A DNA stretch of 64,000 nt, from the NCBI GenBank assembly GCA_018697195.1, contig JAGMWU010000028.1:4711731-4775730 (forward strand), written 5' to 3'. The notes under the pieces are model-generated. The model saw only the letters and a program-made list of their open reading frames with translations. It was not told the DNA's origin and searched no databases. The number at the start of each line of letters is the position of its first letter. Within the stretch, counting starts at the first letter, position 1. The stretch is from Certhia americana (Eukaryota > Chordata > Aves > Passeriformes > Certhiidae). The position numbers and the translations under genes are program-made. Below, one piece after another: positions 12,167 through 23,469 of the stretch.

Positions 12167-15100
12167 AAAACAACCTACCACCCCACAAGCTTTTTCTATT
12201 AAAACTTAGTAAACCAGGGTTCAAAAAACACATACACGTCTTTCTCCCCACCGTGCACCGACACCTCGCAGTGATATTCAAATATATGCAAACTTTCAGT
12301 AGTATTTGCCGATGTCTTCCTGCATTTCAGCACAAGTTTCTAAGTATTAAGACTGCTATTATTTTAAAAAGGGAACAAAAGGAAGAGAGACAAAAAGAGA
12401 AAGAAAAAGATTAGCAAAAGAAGGGATCTTCAAGCTATAGAGCAATACAATGCTTCTGTGCCCCTGGGACAGTTTCACTACAGCACTGGCGAAAACAAAG
12501 CCTACATAGCAAGCGTCGTGGGACGTGCTCTTTTGAATCTGTGAGACTAAGGTGCACAAACTTCTTGTGTCAGAGCAGCCAATGTATCTTCTTGGGCAGT
12601 TGTAAAGTTAAAGCCATATCTTCTGTGTCTTGAGTTTTAACAAATGTGGTACTACTTATAGTCTTTTCCTGATCTGACAACGTGAAGCAGACAGTTCAGT
12701 GGTGGTAAAATAATTCTGTTCTGTTCACTTCATAACTGGAGAAAGGAGAAAGACACACACACTAAGGATATCACTTTGATAGGAAATTCTCATCAATCAA
12801 GAATTGATTGGTTTGCAGGAACCTAACGACCATCTATTCTAACCCCGTGCACACATCTTTTTAGGTCTTACACTAATAAGCAGTTGCGATATGTCCTCTA
12901 CCTTAATACAGTAAAATTGCATCCATGTTAAAAGGGAAAAGCTAGGAATTCAGACATATCTGGCATTCCCACATTACCGGTTATTTTCCAAAGAGCCTTG
13001 TATACTCACAAGCCATTGGAGATGGTATTTCGAATTCTGAACTCTCAGAACACTTAGGCCCGTCAGGGAAGGGCCCAGTGTGTAACCATTCAAATAGCAA
13101 CTCCATTTTGATCATTAGATTTGCTGCCATGAGACAGTCCTTAGTCCTCCTATCAATAACTTTCAATGGTGCTGCTTTATTAATAAATATGGCCATAATT
13201 TAATAGTTGCTCTCACAGATCCTCAGAGGAGGCAACAGGGTTATCTTATACATGTGAATTTACTTTCTTATAATTACTTCTTTTCCAAAGGTTAAATTAA
13301 GAACTAGTGATACCGGAAGCACACTTAGACTTGTAAAAAATTAACCAAATGTTCTCAATTAACGTGTACAGACACTGCATGTAAAATAACACAGAGCATT
13401 CGTCTAGACTTCTGAAACAGTTTTTTGTCAAAAATATTGATTACAGTGTGACAGGTATTTGGTGTAGCTAACATCAGGAGAAGCCTTTCTGACACCAGTA
13501 ACATTTAGGCATTAAAGGTTCGCCTACTAAAGTGTTCCATTGCCACTGTCTTTTGCGCATGAAAAGCGTTTCGGAAGATGTGCCACCTACCTCACAAAAC
13601 AGAACTTTACAGAAACGTGAAGCCTTCGTGAGAAGAAATCAAGTTTTGAGTTTGTCTTACGCAACAGATAGTTAAAAAAAAAAAGGAGAATATCATTTGT
13701 GGACAAAGCAGGTGAGAATGCACCAGTAGTCGACCTCACTGCGAACACATGACACACTGGGCAGTTCTGCAGTAATCTACAAGGTATTAATCATCGAGAG
13801 CACAACTCTCCTAAATCATTCCCAAGTCCACACACCAAAAGACAGAATATGGACAAAGCCTATTTCTCCTGTGTTAGCAGGAAAGTGAATTTCACAACTT
13901 GTCTGAGCTTTGAATTGCCCTTGATTTAACAGTCAAGTTTAGTGACTGAAACCTGAATGCCAAAGACACTTCAAACTCTCAGCGCTCACCACAAGTGAAA
14001 ACACAGAGTGAAGGCAGCTACGTGCAAGAACCCCAAATGTGCAAACTCCCGTTTTACAGAAGTTTGTATTTCAGATTTCCCCATTGAATAGAAGTCTCCT
14101 TCAGCCACCACTGAGAATTTACCAGCTGAAATGAGTTTTCCTATCAATCAGTTAACACACGTTAAACAAGACTTAAACAAACAGGGGTGATAGGCTGTTC
14201 CAATCATGGTGTGGATTATAAAATACTAGTAAATCAAATACCAAAGCTATTGCAAAGGGATAACCTTATCACTGCTTTCCCTCTCCTCAGACATATACAC
14301 TGGGTCCAACTGTTTACAATCCTTTCAGGACAGCCTTATTTTTGGGGCAGCACTTCAGCTCTGAAATCAAGCACCTACATCCCAGGAAATGCACAGACAC
14401 ACTTTGGAAATCTCTCACTACTTCCCTCTCCTTTAATTAGACTGATATATTTAGAGCTCTCCTAGAGATGTCATATCATATTATTTATCATTTCTGCCTT
14501 AAAATATATCAACTTTTACATTTCAACCATCAAAACCCTCATCTGAATCAAAAAATACAAAAGTTAATTTTATCATTCATGGAATAAAGGTCAAAATGCT
14601 TTCCCTTAAACCCACTCTGATTTGATAACAAAATGGGTTTGCTACACTTAAAAGTATAATTTTTAAAAGCTCATAAAGCAAGCAAAATCAAGCAAAAAGG
14701 AATATTGCTCATCTGCCCCAAATCTTTACTTTTTAATTCACTACTATAATTACTCCAAATGGTAAACACCGCTGAGCAGCTCGCCCAGCTCCAAGTCTCA
14801 CCTGCCCTCGGCATTTTGTGTATTACAGCTGAAATGTTTAATGCAAAAGACCGGGAAGGCTGATAGCCCGTGCTCTTGAGTGTTGTCCTGTGTCAATCTG
14901 CTAAATGACAGCCGGTCCACAATGACTGTTTCACAGGCAGAAAGCCCCTAAGGGAGCGCCACAATGGAAACTGCCCGATACAGCATTGTGTCTGCTTCCC
15001 ATTCTTCCAAACAGAAGAAACGCCAGGACAATAACATTCATGTATGTATCAGAGCACGTGCTTCCGAAACCAAATGCCCTCTACGATGTGCCAAGTGTAA

Positions 15101-15399
15101 ATGTCATAAAGATAAACTTTCAACTGATCTTTTTCAGTAATTGGCACATCACACAGATCCGGGGAGATCAGGCTTCCTCCATCGTCTTCTCCAGATGGAT
15201 ATTAAAGCAGCACAGAGCACTGGCTCTGGGCACCCCAGCCAGGACGTGACAGCTACCAGACGAGCCACCACCACAGCCGTAAGTCGCTTTTCACGTCCAG
15301 GAAAAATACAGATATGTGGTAACAGAGCAAAGAACTGTCAGGCACTAATAAAAGGATGTGCGGAAAAAAAAAAAATAAAAAAAATAGCGATAAAAGAAA

Positions 15400-16480
15400 A
15401 AAAACATACCCGGATTTTTTAAGGGTTGAGTGAAGATGGGGGCGAGACGACAACCCCAGACGCTGTAGTGATATGTAAGGTGCGGACAAGCAGAGAACCG
15501 GCCCCGACCCCGACGGATCCGCCCAGAGCCACGTCCCATGCCGCGGCCCCGCCTCTCTGCGCTGCACCACGATTGGAGGCGGCGGAGCGAAGGGGCGGCC
15601 GGCGTTTCACGAGGGGGCGGCGGCACGGGGCCGCCGCCAGCGGGGCCGCCGTGGCGCGGGGCGGGCGGCTCCGGCCGTGACAGCGTGGCAGGGCCGTGCG
15701 GGCAGAGAACGAGGCCGGGGGCACGGCCCGCCCCGCACAACAAGGGGGGTGCGATGGCGCCGCTCCCCTCACAAACAAAGGGCCGCGGCCGCGCTGCTCC
15801 GGGCTGTAGCCGCGCGCGCGTGCAAACCACGCCGGGTGAGCCGCCGCCGCCCCCTCCCGCCCTCAACAAGCCCCTCCACGCCCTCGGCAGGGGCACGGAG
15901 CCCCCTCGGGGTACCGCCCGACTCCCGCCCGTGCGGCCCCGCTAGCCACGGCGGTATCCCGGGACGGCGGTGTCCCACGCGGGCCTGCGGCTCCGCTGTC
16001 CCCGAGCCCCACGTGAGTGCAGCGCGCACCCCGGCGCCGCCAGAAGCGGCCGCCGCTCCATCCCGCGCACCGCCGGCCTACCTATATCCCGCACCCCCCA
16101 ACCACCCCCCCAGCGCCGCGCTCGCAACGCCCGGCGGGGCTTCACGACCCGGCGCGCTGCCCCGGTACGGCGTCGAGACGTCGCGGGCGCGGGTCCCGGT
16201 GCGGCGCTCGGACCCGCCAGTGGCGGGTGGGGTGGCGCGGCTCCCGGCCCGCACTCACCCCAACAGCTCAGTAACGCCCCCGCTCCGCGCCGCCATGATC
16301 ACGGCACGGCACACGTAGGCGAGAAATCACAGCGCTCTCGCGAGAGCCGCCCGCCGGAACGGGGTGGTAAAAGGGGCGGGGCCGCGCGTGCGCGCTCGGG
16401 TCCCCGGCGGTTGCCGCTTCGCGGGGCACCGCCGGAGGGGATGGGGGGGGGAACAGTGAGGGGGTCCGCGCGCGCGCGCC
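15400..16480 (-). promoter_or_regulatory. second copy of the CSDE1 CpG island
   Basis: This corresponds to 6740-7690, with the same CCCGGATTTTTTAAGGGTTG left edge (near 15410) and the TCTCGCGAGA motif at 16336-16345. It should not be counted as a second promoter unless the duplication is confirmed. Confidence 0.7.
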
Positions 16481-16504
16481 CGGGGGACAGCGCCCCTAGC
16501 GGCC

Positions 16505-17390
16505 GTGGGGATGTGATAAACGCTGAGGGAAACAAAACCCGTGAAGGGATAAAGGAAGAAAAACCCCGGTGTGGGTAGAGACAAAACCCGGGAGGGTAGA
16601 AAGGAGACCCCGTGAGGGAGATACCAACCCGGGAGGGGAGAAAGAGAACCCGGTGTGGGGAGTGAGACAAAACCCGGGATGGAAAGTAGACCCCGGTGTG
16701 GGGTAACAAACCCGTGAGGGGAAAAGAGAACCCCGGTGTGGGGAGAGACAAAACCCGGGAGGGGAGAAATAGAACCCCGGCTAAGGGAGAGACAAACCCG
16801 GAGGGAGAAGAGAACCCCGGCTAAGGGGAGAGACAAACCCGGGGGGAGAAATAGACCCCCGGTGTGGAGAGAGACAAAACCCGGGAGAGGGAGAAAGAGA
16901 ACCCCGGCTCGGTGAGAGAACAAAACCCGGTAGGGGAGAAAAGAACCCCGCTAAGGGAGAGCAAACCCGGGAGGAGAAGAGAACCCGGCTGAGGGGGAAC
17001 ACAAAACCCGGGAGGGGGAAAGGAGAACCGCCGTGTGGGGAGCAATGACAAGACAAACCCGAGGACATGGAGAAAGAGAACCCCGGCTGAGGGGGAACAC
17101 AAAACCCGGGAGAGGAGAAAGAGAACCCCGGTGAGGGGAGAGAGCCCCAGCTGAAGGGGAACACAAAACCCGGGAGAGGAGAAAGAGAACCCCGGCTGAG
17201 GGGAGAGACAAAACCCGTGAGGGGAGAAAGAGAACCCCGGCTGAAGGGAGAGAGAGCCTCGGCTGAGGGGGAACACAAACCCCGGGAGAGGAGAAAGAGA
17301 ACCCCGGTGTGGGGAGAGAGAGCCCCGGCTGAAGGGGAACACAAAACCCCGGCTGAGGGGGGAGAGAGAGAGTGAAACCCCGGCGGAGGG
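16505..17390. repeat. second, longer copy of the CSDE1-upstream minisatellite
   Basis: This is the same unit as at 7784-8460, here about 880 bases, cleaner and more regular. The length difference may be allelic or a misassembly of a tandem array. Confidence 0.85.
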
Positions 17391-17774
17391 GAGAGCTCGA
17401 GCCGGCTGCACGGAGAGGGACAGCCGCGGCTGAGGGAAGAGAGAAAAGCCCGGCTTGAGAGGGAAGAGCCCCGGCTGAAGCGTGAAGAACCCCGAGAGAG
17501 GGAAGGACAGCTCGGCCCGGGCCAGGGCAGCGGGCACGTTCCGGGCCCTCAGGAACTCGCGCCCTGTGCAGGCAGCGCTCGAGGGGACACGAGCCTTGAG
17601 CTCGCTGAGGCTCCCACTGAGCTGAAGAATCGAACGATAGGAAGCTCCGACCCAATTTTCAACACAAGAAGAGCAAGTTCTCAAAATGCCCAGCAAGTTC
17701 TCAAAATGCCCAGCCGCCCTCGGGAACCGTGTACAACTGGCTATTAACAGTCAGCGAGTCCAGTTACAGATCCA

Positions 17775-18015
17775 GAACACGGAGCTGTAGCGGGAGTGTT
17801 TAGGTTGGATTTTGGGAAAGGTTCCTCCCCCAGAGGATGCTGGGCACTGCCCAGACTCCCCAGGGCATGGGCACGGCCCCGAGGCTGCTCCAGGAGCCTT
17901 TGGACAGCACTGCCGGTGATGCACAGGGTGGGATCGCTGGGATAACTGTGCAGGGCAGGGGCTGGACTCCATCCTTGGGGGTCCCTTCCAACTTGGGATA
18001 TGCTGTGAACATATT
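17775..18015 (+). mobile_element. CR1 LINE 3' fragment
   Basis: The segment contains 'tttaggttggattttgggaaag', 'ggttcctcccccagagg', 'gcactgcccagactcccc' and 'gggtcccttccaac', ending near the normal CR1 3' end. It is the same subfamily as 37540-37800. Confidence 0.85.
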
Positions 18016-18289
18016 GGAACTTCCCTTGCCAATATTCACCTGCTACCAATTAACAATAAACTCAATCAAAGCAACTGCTAGTTAGTTTCTGGCTGCACAG
18101 CAAGGACCCAATTGGAGGGATGCTACTCTGCACTGTGAGTAGCACAGGCATTCTGGATAAGGTTAATTTAAAGAGAAAATTCAACATTTTGGTCATTGAG
18201 TATTTCACTCAGGTACAAAAGGTTTTGGAATATGCAGAATACATGGAATTTCCCCAGAACTCACAAAACAGATCACTTGAGAAAGTATT

Positions 18290-19545
18290 TCCCATTGGGT
18301 TTTTTATTCCCTCCTGAACAATTTCTTATAGAAAAGGATTGTACACAAGAGCACTCCTGTACAGAAATCCCTTATATCTCGCAGTCTTGCTGGGTATTCC
18401 AAATGTTCACAACGTCTCCAGTGTTCACTGTCTCTCAGTAAGCACAGGAATGAGTCACAATCTGCATCTATCAAAAGTCTCACTTGGGAAAAAAAGTGGC
18501 ATTAAAAATTTAATCTAATAGTGGAAATGAGATGTTTACCATTCTTGGAAGATTATTCTTCGATCACAAGTAGGACAGAAATCTTTTATATAAAAGTATC
18601 ATTAAAAATACCACCCTACTGAGAAACTCCTATAACACTGCCCCTCTAATTCCACTCAATTCAGGACCTGCAGTAACCGTGGAACATGTGTCACCAGAGT
18701 CACCTGCTATGTGACATTAAAATCCTGTCTATGGGGGTGGTTTGGTTTGGTCTGGAGGCAAACCTGAGCTCCCTCTGCCTGAACCCAAATTTATGGGAGG
18801 CCAAAGAGCTTTGATTTGCAGGTGCTGTGCTCTGGCAGGCTCTAAACACACCAACAGAGCAGGGCTGGCTCTGGGATGCTGGGATGCTCCAGGAGCACTG
18901 GGATGGCTGGGACAGGTCCATCGACCAGAAAAGATTAATCCTTCAAAAATATGTGTGTCAGGAAGGGTTGTTAACTCCAATCTTCACCCCTAAAACAAGG
19001 TAAAGTTTGCTCTGAATAGGAGTGACTCCTTCAAGCGCTCTGCTGTTCTCTCAGCTGCTCTCAGCAGTGGCCAGGTGACAAAGTCAGGCCAGCCAGACAC
19101 TGAGGGTGACCCACTCAGCAGAGCCCAGCTGCCCTGTGCTGCCAGAGCAAACCACATCCCTGCCTCTCACACTGTGGGCTCTCAACCATCTCCTATTCCT
19201 TCTATCAAGCATTATGTTCTCTAGTTACAGACAAGGTGGATTTAAGAGCCATCTGCACAGCAGGAATTATTAACTAAAGCTCATAAAAAATAACAAAGGG
19301 AGAGGAAATGAACCATCACAAGGGAGGACACATCAAATACTTCAGTGTTAAGCATCCGAGTGCTGCAGGTACTAAGACAGAGCAGGGTGCAAGCTTTTGC
19401 CATCAACACTTCAGAAAAATGCAGAGAAAACAGCCCACACACTTTAAAGATAAAACAAATATACAAGGAAACACCTGAAACAACAAATCCTTGTCAGGTA
19501 GTTTCATAACAGTCTCTGAAGGCTTGGAGATGAGGTTTTTGTGGC
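18290..19545 (-). other. SIKE1: SIKE1 3' UTR with polyadenylation signal at 18308-18303
   Basis: The sequence downstream of the SIKE1 stop has no competing reading frame. The first good minus-strand AATAAA lies at 18308-18303, giving a 3' UTR of about 1.2 kb. The end point is inferred from the signal only. Confidence 0.5.
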
Positions 19546-19635
19546 TTAAGCTTCACAGTCTGGCAGATCTTCTCTCCCCACCTCGAAGGACTCTTTGCTG
19601 ATCGACAGCAACTCACGCAGCTCTTTGTTTTCAAG
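19546..19635 (-). CDS. SIKE1: SIKE1 coding exon 5 with stop
   Basis: The exon encodes [17 protein letters not shown] and a short acidic tail. The stop TAA is at 19548-19546. Confidence 0.95.
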   Translation of the reverse strand, partial: LENKELRELLSISKESFEVGREDLPDCEA

Positions 19636-22600
19636 CTGCAAAATCAACATTTTTGCTGAAATAGAAATGAGCTAATTCACAACTAAAGGACTATCACAGA
19701 AAGGTGCTAATTCGTAGTTAAAAGATGTTAATCTTTAAACATTCCCACTCCTTCACAAATACATAAAGTTTGAGTGTTACAACAGTTTGTAATGCAAGCA
19801 TTCATACAGTGCTGGCACACTGGAACCACAATTTAATGCTTATCTTTTTCTGGCTTTATTTATTTATATATATCAGAATATAAAAATAATATGAACATTA
19901 AGAACTTGAAAATAAACAATCATATTCTGCATTTCCTGACCCCATCCCCAAACTTTGAGTGTTGTAAATCCTTGATACAAACATACAGAGGAAGTCTAGA
20001 GACCCCCAAAGCTGGATTTATCTTCAGCAACTGGCTCTGTTCTTACCTCCAACTGAGCCAGCTTCTCCTGAACTTTAAAGAACTGCTCATCATCCACTTG
20101 AACAGCTTTTCTCATCACCTCTCCCATCTCACATATTCTGTCTATTTGACTTTCAATTTCCTGAAAGACATAAAATTAATACATTCAGTAAATTCAGGCA
20201 AAAGCAACGGTCGTAATTTATCCCTTCTAAATCACTTATTTCCATTTTTCTGATTCTGGATTCTCTTTCTGTTTTGAATTTTAATCCTTTCCTCCCAAGC
20301 ACTTGAAAGCCTTTCCGCCCTGTATACTTAAGGATAAGAACTTGTACCTTATTGTCCTTTATCAGCAGTCCTTTATCAGAGACACAGCAGTCAGCAAGAT
20401 AAGGCGCCCTGACTTTAAAGGGAAATAATTTCAAGTGTGCCAAGGTCTGAGACAGTAGACTCAGGCTGATGTGAACATGATTAGTTGGCAGCAAATTTTA
20501 TATTGCTTTATTAGAAAAGCCTGAGTGAATTTATAAAGACACCAAAAATAAAAGCAAAGAAGATTTCAAGTGTGGAGTGAACAACTTTATCTCAGAAGGA
20601 CATCAAGCAACAAAATTAAATCAAGTAAAACCAGAGCTTCCTGAGACAGATTTCACAGAATCTGTCTAGACACAGCAATAATCCTCTGGAGGATGCATTT
20701 TGCTAAAGCTCAGAAATGCACATGGAACAAATACTGCCAAATTCCAATACAGAGCAACAGTTCCTGCTTGAAAAGCAATACAGCACGTAATGTGACAGGG
20801 TAGAGTTTCTTTAAGTGCACATAATCTTTCTACTGGCTCTGGAAGATAAATTTATCACAGAGCAGAGAATTCAGTTTTGAACTCCATTATTCAGAAAGTA
20901 TGTAAACAAATTAGAGCATCCAGAAGAGAGCTGGAAAACACAACAGACTTCTGGGAAGGAAGATAATTATTTTTCTAAATTATTATTTTTCTAAACAGGA
21001 AGATGGTTATACTATGAATGTAGTTCTTTTAAAGACTTTAGAAGTTTGTTACTGTTCTTCAAATGGTGGGGAGAAAAAATCCCAAGGACTTAATCTGAAG
21101 TACAGAAGACTTTGCCTAAACATTGAGACAGTCAAGGGATATCCCTCAAAGGGTTCCTTCAGAGCCTTTTCAGTTTTGCTTTGTAAAACCTTGATAAACA
21201 GCAATTCATGCACTCGGGGAGGCACTGGAAACCAAACGTAGCTACACCACTTACCTTCAGAGGAGTTAAGCAACTCAGAAAAGAGAACCAGTGAGTTGCC
21301 ACATATCAGAGCACAGAAACACCTGAGAAGAGTTAGGCTGGCTCCAATGCCATTGAAAAAACATTAAGATATGAGATGTCACAGGGCTGCACCAACCTAC
21401 TGTTCTCTAATCAGATAAAAATGCACTTTAAAAAATGCTTAACACGATTCCTAAGTTTTAAATGGAAATGTAATGTCATTCTATTGTTAAGAGATACCTA
21501 AATATGAAACAGGCAGCAGTTATCAGCAGCCACATCTCCGAGCTGTGAAGTCACTGAGCCTCATGTGTACAAAGGGACACTGCACAGAATATCTGGATTT
21601 AAAAACAACAGGGAGTGAAATCTCTTAAGAACTAAACATATACAGCTCACAGAGTTTAGGAGGGGTTCTTCCCCTTTGTTACAGCTACTGAACAGGAATG
21701 ACAACAACTTGGACATCTTTGATTTTACCACAGAGGATCAGGAACATTAAGCTTAACCCAGGGAAGTCACCAACTGGTTCAAAGAAAAAGCCTTCCCCTG
21801 AGCTGTGAAGGGGTTGTGCCTTTCAGTATCCTCTGAGACAGCTGTTACAACCTGTGTGCTATGAAAGGAACACGGGAAAACACCAGGAAAGAGAGTCAAG
21901 ATTCAGAGAAAATGTATTTTGGAGTACAGACATTGCAGGAATGGAAACAAAGGCTGCATGACAGTGAGCAGGGAACAGGGGTCTTGAGCACTCTCCTGTC
22001 CCCATCCCACCTTACCCCAGAATTAGCCTGATGGACTTTCAAGACTGGTTCTGCCTCTTCACGTTTTCTCCCTTCCAGCAGCTGTAACATCTGCTTCCTG
22101 TACTTGCTCATGATGAGTTCTAGCGCGTCCTGGTGCTCCTCCAGTGAGACCCACAGCTCTGCAGATCACAGCACGTCACGACCACAGCAGGAGCCCCGAG
22201 ACACTCGCTGGGTGCCAGCAGCGGGCGGGACTGTCCCCATCGCCCCCCGCCCCTGGCACTGCGGTGGGGCTGCCCGGACCCTCCGGCCGAGGAGACTCCC
22301 TGATCCACCGGCACACCCAGCGATTCCACAGGCCACACAGACACACCTCACGGGGCGCGCATCCCCGCCGGGACAACCCCGCACAGCGCCCAACACCCCC
22401 CGGGGCCCCTCTGCACATCTGCCGCCAGGATCCGCCCCCGGCCCCGCTCACCCCTGTTCTCCTGCTGCAGGTCGCGGATCTGCGTGTTCTCCTGCGCCAG
22501 CACCACGTGCGGCCGCAGCCGGGACGGGTCGGGTCGCTCCGCCGCGGGGCCCGGGCCCTGCCGAGGAGACACGGGGGTGGGTCCGGCCGCCTCGGGGCTG

Positions 22601-22792
22601 CCGAGCCCCGGGGGTCGGTCCGGCCGCGCTCACCTGGTCGGCGCAGCCCGCTCCCGCCTCCCGCATGGCGGCCACGCGCCGGTGCAGCACGGCCGACTGG
22701 TCGATGAGCGACTCGGCCGCCGTGTCGTGCTCCTTCAGCCGCTCCAGCAGCGTCCGCGCGTCCGTCAGGATCTTATCGATGGTGCAGCTCAT
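19546..22792 (-). CDS. SIKE1: SIKE1, suppressor of IKK-epsilon 1 (complete, five coding exons)
   Basis: SIKE1 is a small cytoplasmic coiled-coil protein that binds IKK-epsilon and TBK1, dampens interferon signalling and joins STRIPAK-type complexes. The exons, in transcript order, are 22792-22634, 22557-22452, 22158-22016, 20160-20047 and 19635-19546. All join in phase with GT-AG introns and give 203 residues (human 207). Family blocks are [19 protein letters not shown], the [16 protein letters not shown] heptad region, [16 protein letters not shown] and [18 protein letters not shown]. The ATG lies inside a CpG island, as expected. The C-terminus ([19 protein letters not shown]) differs from mammals. 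The linker at residues 54-68 keeps the mammalian length but not its sequence. Confidence 0.95.
20047..20160 (-). CDS. SIKE1: SIKE1 coding exon 4
   Basis: Exactly 38 codons run from [14 protein letters not shown] to QEKLAQLE, with acceptor TTTCAG and donor GAG|GTAAGA. Confidence 0.95.
22016..22158 (-). CDS. SIKE1: SIKE1 coding exon 3
   Basis: The exon encodes [19 protein letters not shown] and the following coiled coil to HQANSG. The donor is GGG|GTAAGG. Confidence 0.95.
22452..22557 (-). CDS. SIKE1: SIKE1 coding exon 2
   Basis: The acceptor CAG is at 22560-22558 and the donor G|GTGAGC at 22451. The exon encodes a proline/alanine-rich linker and then [18 protein letters not shown]. It ends in phase 1. 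Confidence 0.93.
22634..22792 (-). CDS. SIKE1: SIKE1 coding exon 1
   Basis: Fifty-three codons from the ATG at 22792 to ...CADQ, ending in phase 0 at donor CAG|GTGAGC. Confidence 0.95.
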
Positions 22793-23469
22793 GGCGGGCG
22801 GCGCTGCTCACCCCCGCGGTGGGCCCATGTCCGTCGCGGCCCCGCCGCCGCTCTCGCCCCTCAGCCCCTCTCGGCCCCGCTCCGGCCCCGCCGCCGGCCG
22901 CGGGCGGACGCCAACCCGCGGGGTCGGCACGCCGCTTCCGCCCGCGGCCACAGCGCCCCAGTGCGCAGGCGCAGGCCGGCGCGAGCCCGACGATCCACCG
23001 AGCGCTCGCCTGGCGGCGCCAGAGCGCCGCGGCCGGCCCGGGGGGCGGGGCCAAAGGTCGGGGGAGGAGCCAAGGGGCGGTCAGGGGGCGGGGCCATCCG
23101 CCGGGGGCGGAGCCGGGGCTGCCCCGCCGTTGCCGGGGGACGCTCGGAGCTCTGGGGCTTTCCTTGGTTTTGGGGATGTTTTGGGGTGTTTTGGGGCGAG
23201 GGGACACGGCTCTCCCCCGGCACACGGTGTCCCAAAGCCGCCTGCCCCAGGTGGATGTGTCCCCGTCCCGTGTGTCCCGAGAGCCCCGCGCTCGCCCCCC
23301 GCACGGCGGCGGAGCCGGGCCGGGGCCGGTTCGGAGCGGGCGCTGCTCGGCACAGGCTGTTTGCCGAGAGCCGCCGGCCCTGACCCGGGGTCCCGCTTAT
23401 CTCTGCGGCTGCTCCCTCACAGCGCGATCAATCCCGGCCGGGACCTGCGGGGCTCCCATCTTATCTGAT

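Larger units (their letters stand above)
12167..17966 (+). repeat. noisy direct copy of about 3570-9102 (CSDE1 5' region)
   Basis: The segment repeats the CSDE1 5' intron, CpG island, minisatellite and CR1 start in the same order and orientation. Single-base indels occur every few tens of bases in the AT-rich part (12167-15400). At 17966 the copy runs straight on into unique sequence leading to SIKE1, whereas the first copy stops at the N gap. The simplest reading is that one locus was assembled twice. Confidence 0.88.
22140..23460 (-). promoter_or_regulatory. SIKE1: SIKE1 CpG-island promoter
   Basis: The GC-rich island covers SIKE1 exons 1 and 2 and the upstream kilobase. An NRF1-like TGCGCAGGCGCA lies at 22962-22973 and an ETS-type CGGAAGCG (minus strand) at about 22940-22932. 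Both are typical of housekeeping CpG promoters. There is no TATA box. The start site is probably between 22800 and 22950. Confidence 0.75.

Noticed and set aside
16299..17696. Similar Ser/Pro/Gly-rich frames in the second minisatellite copy
   Set aside because: Same repeat, likely also a duplicated assembly segment.
9203..17966. A real palindromic amplification or second CSDE1 promoter
   Set aside because: The gap at one edge, indel-type noise and purine junction favour an assembly error, so it is kept only as a question.
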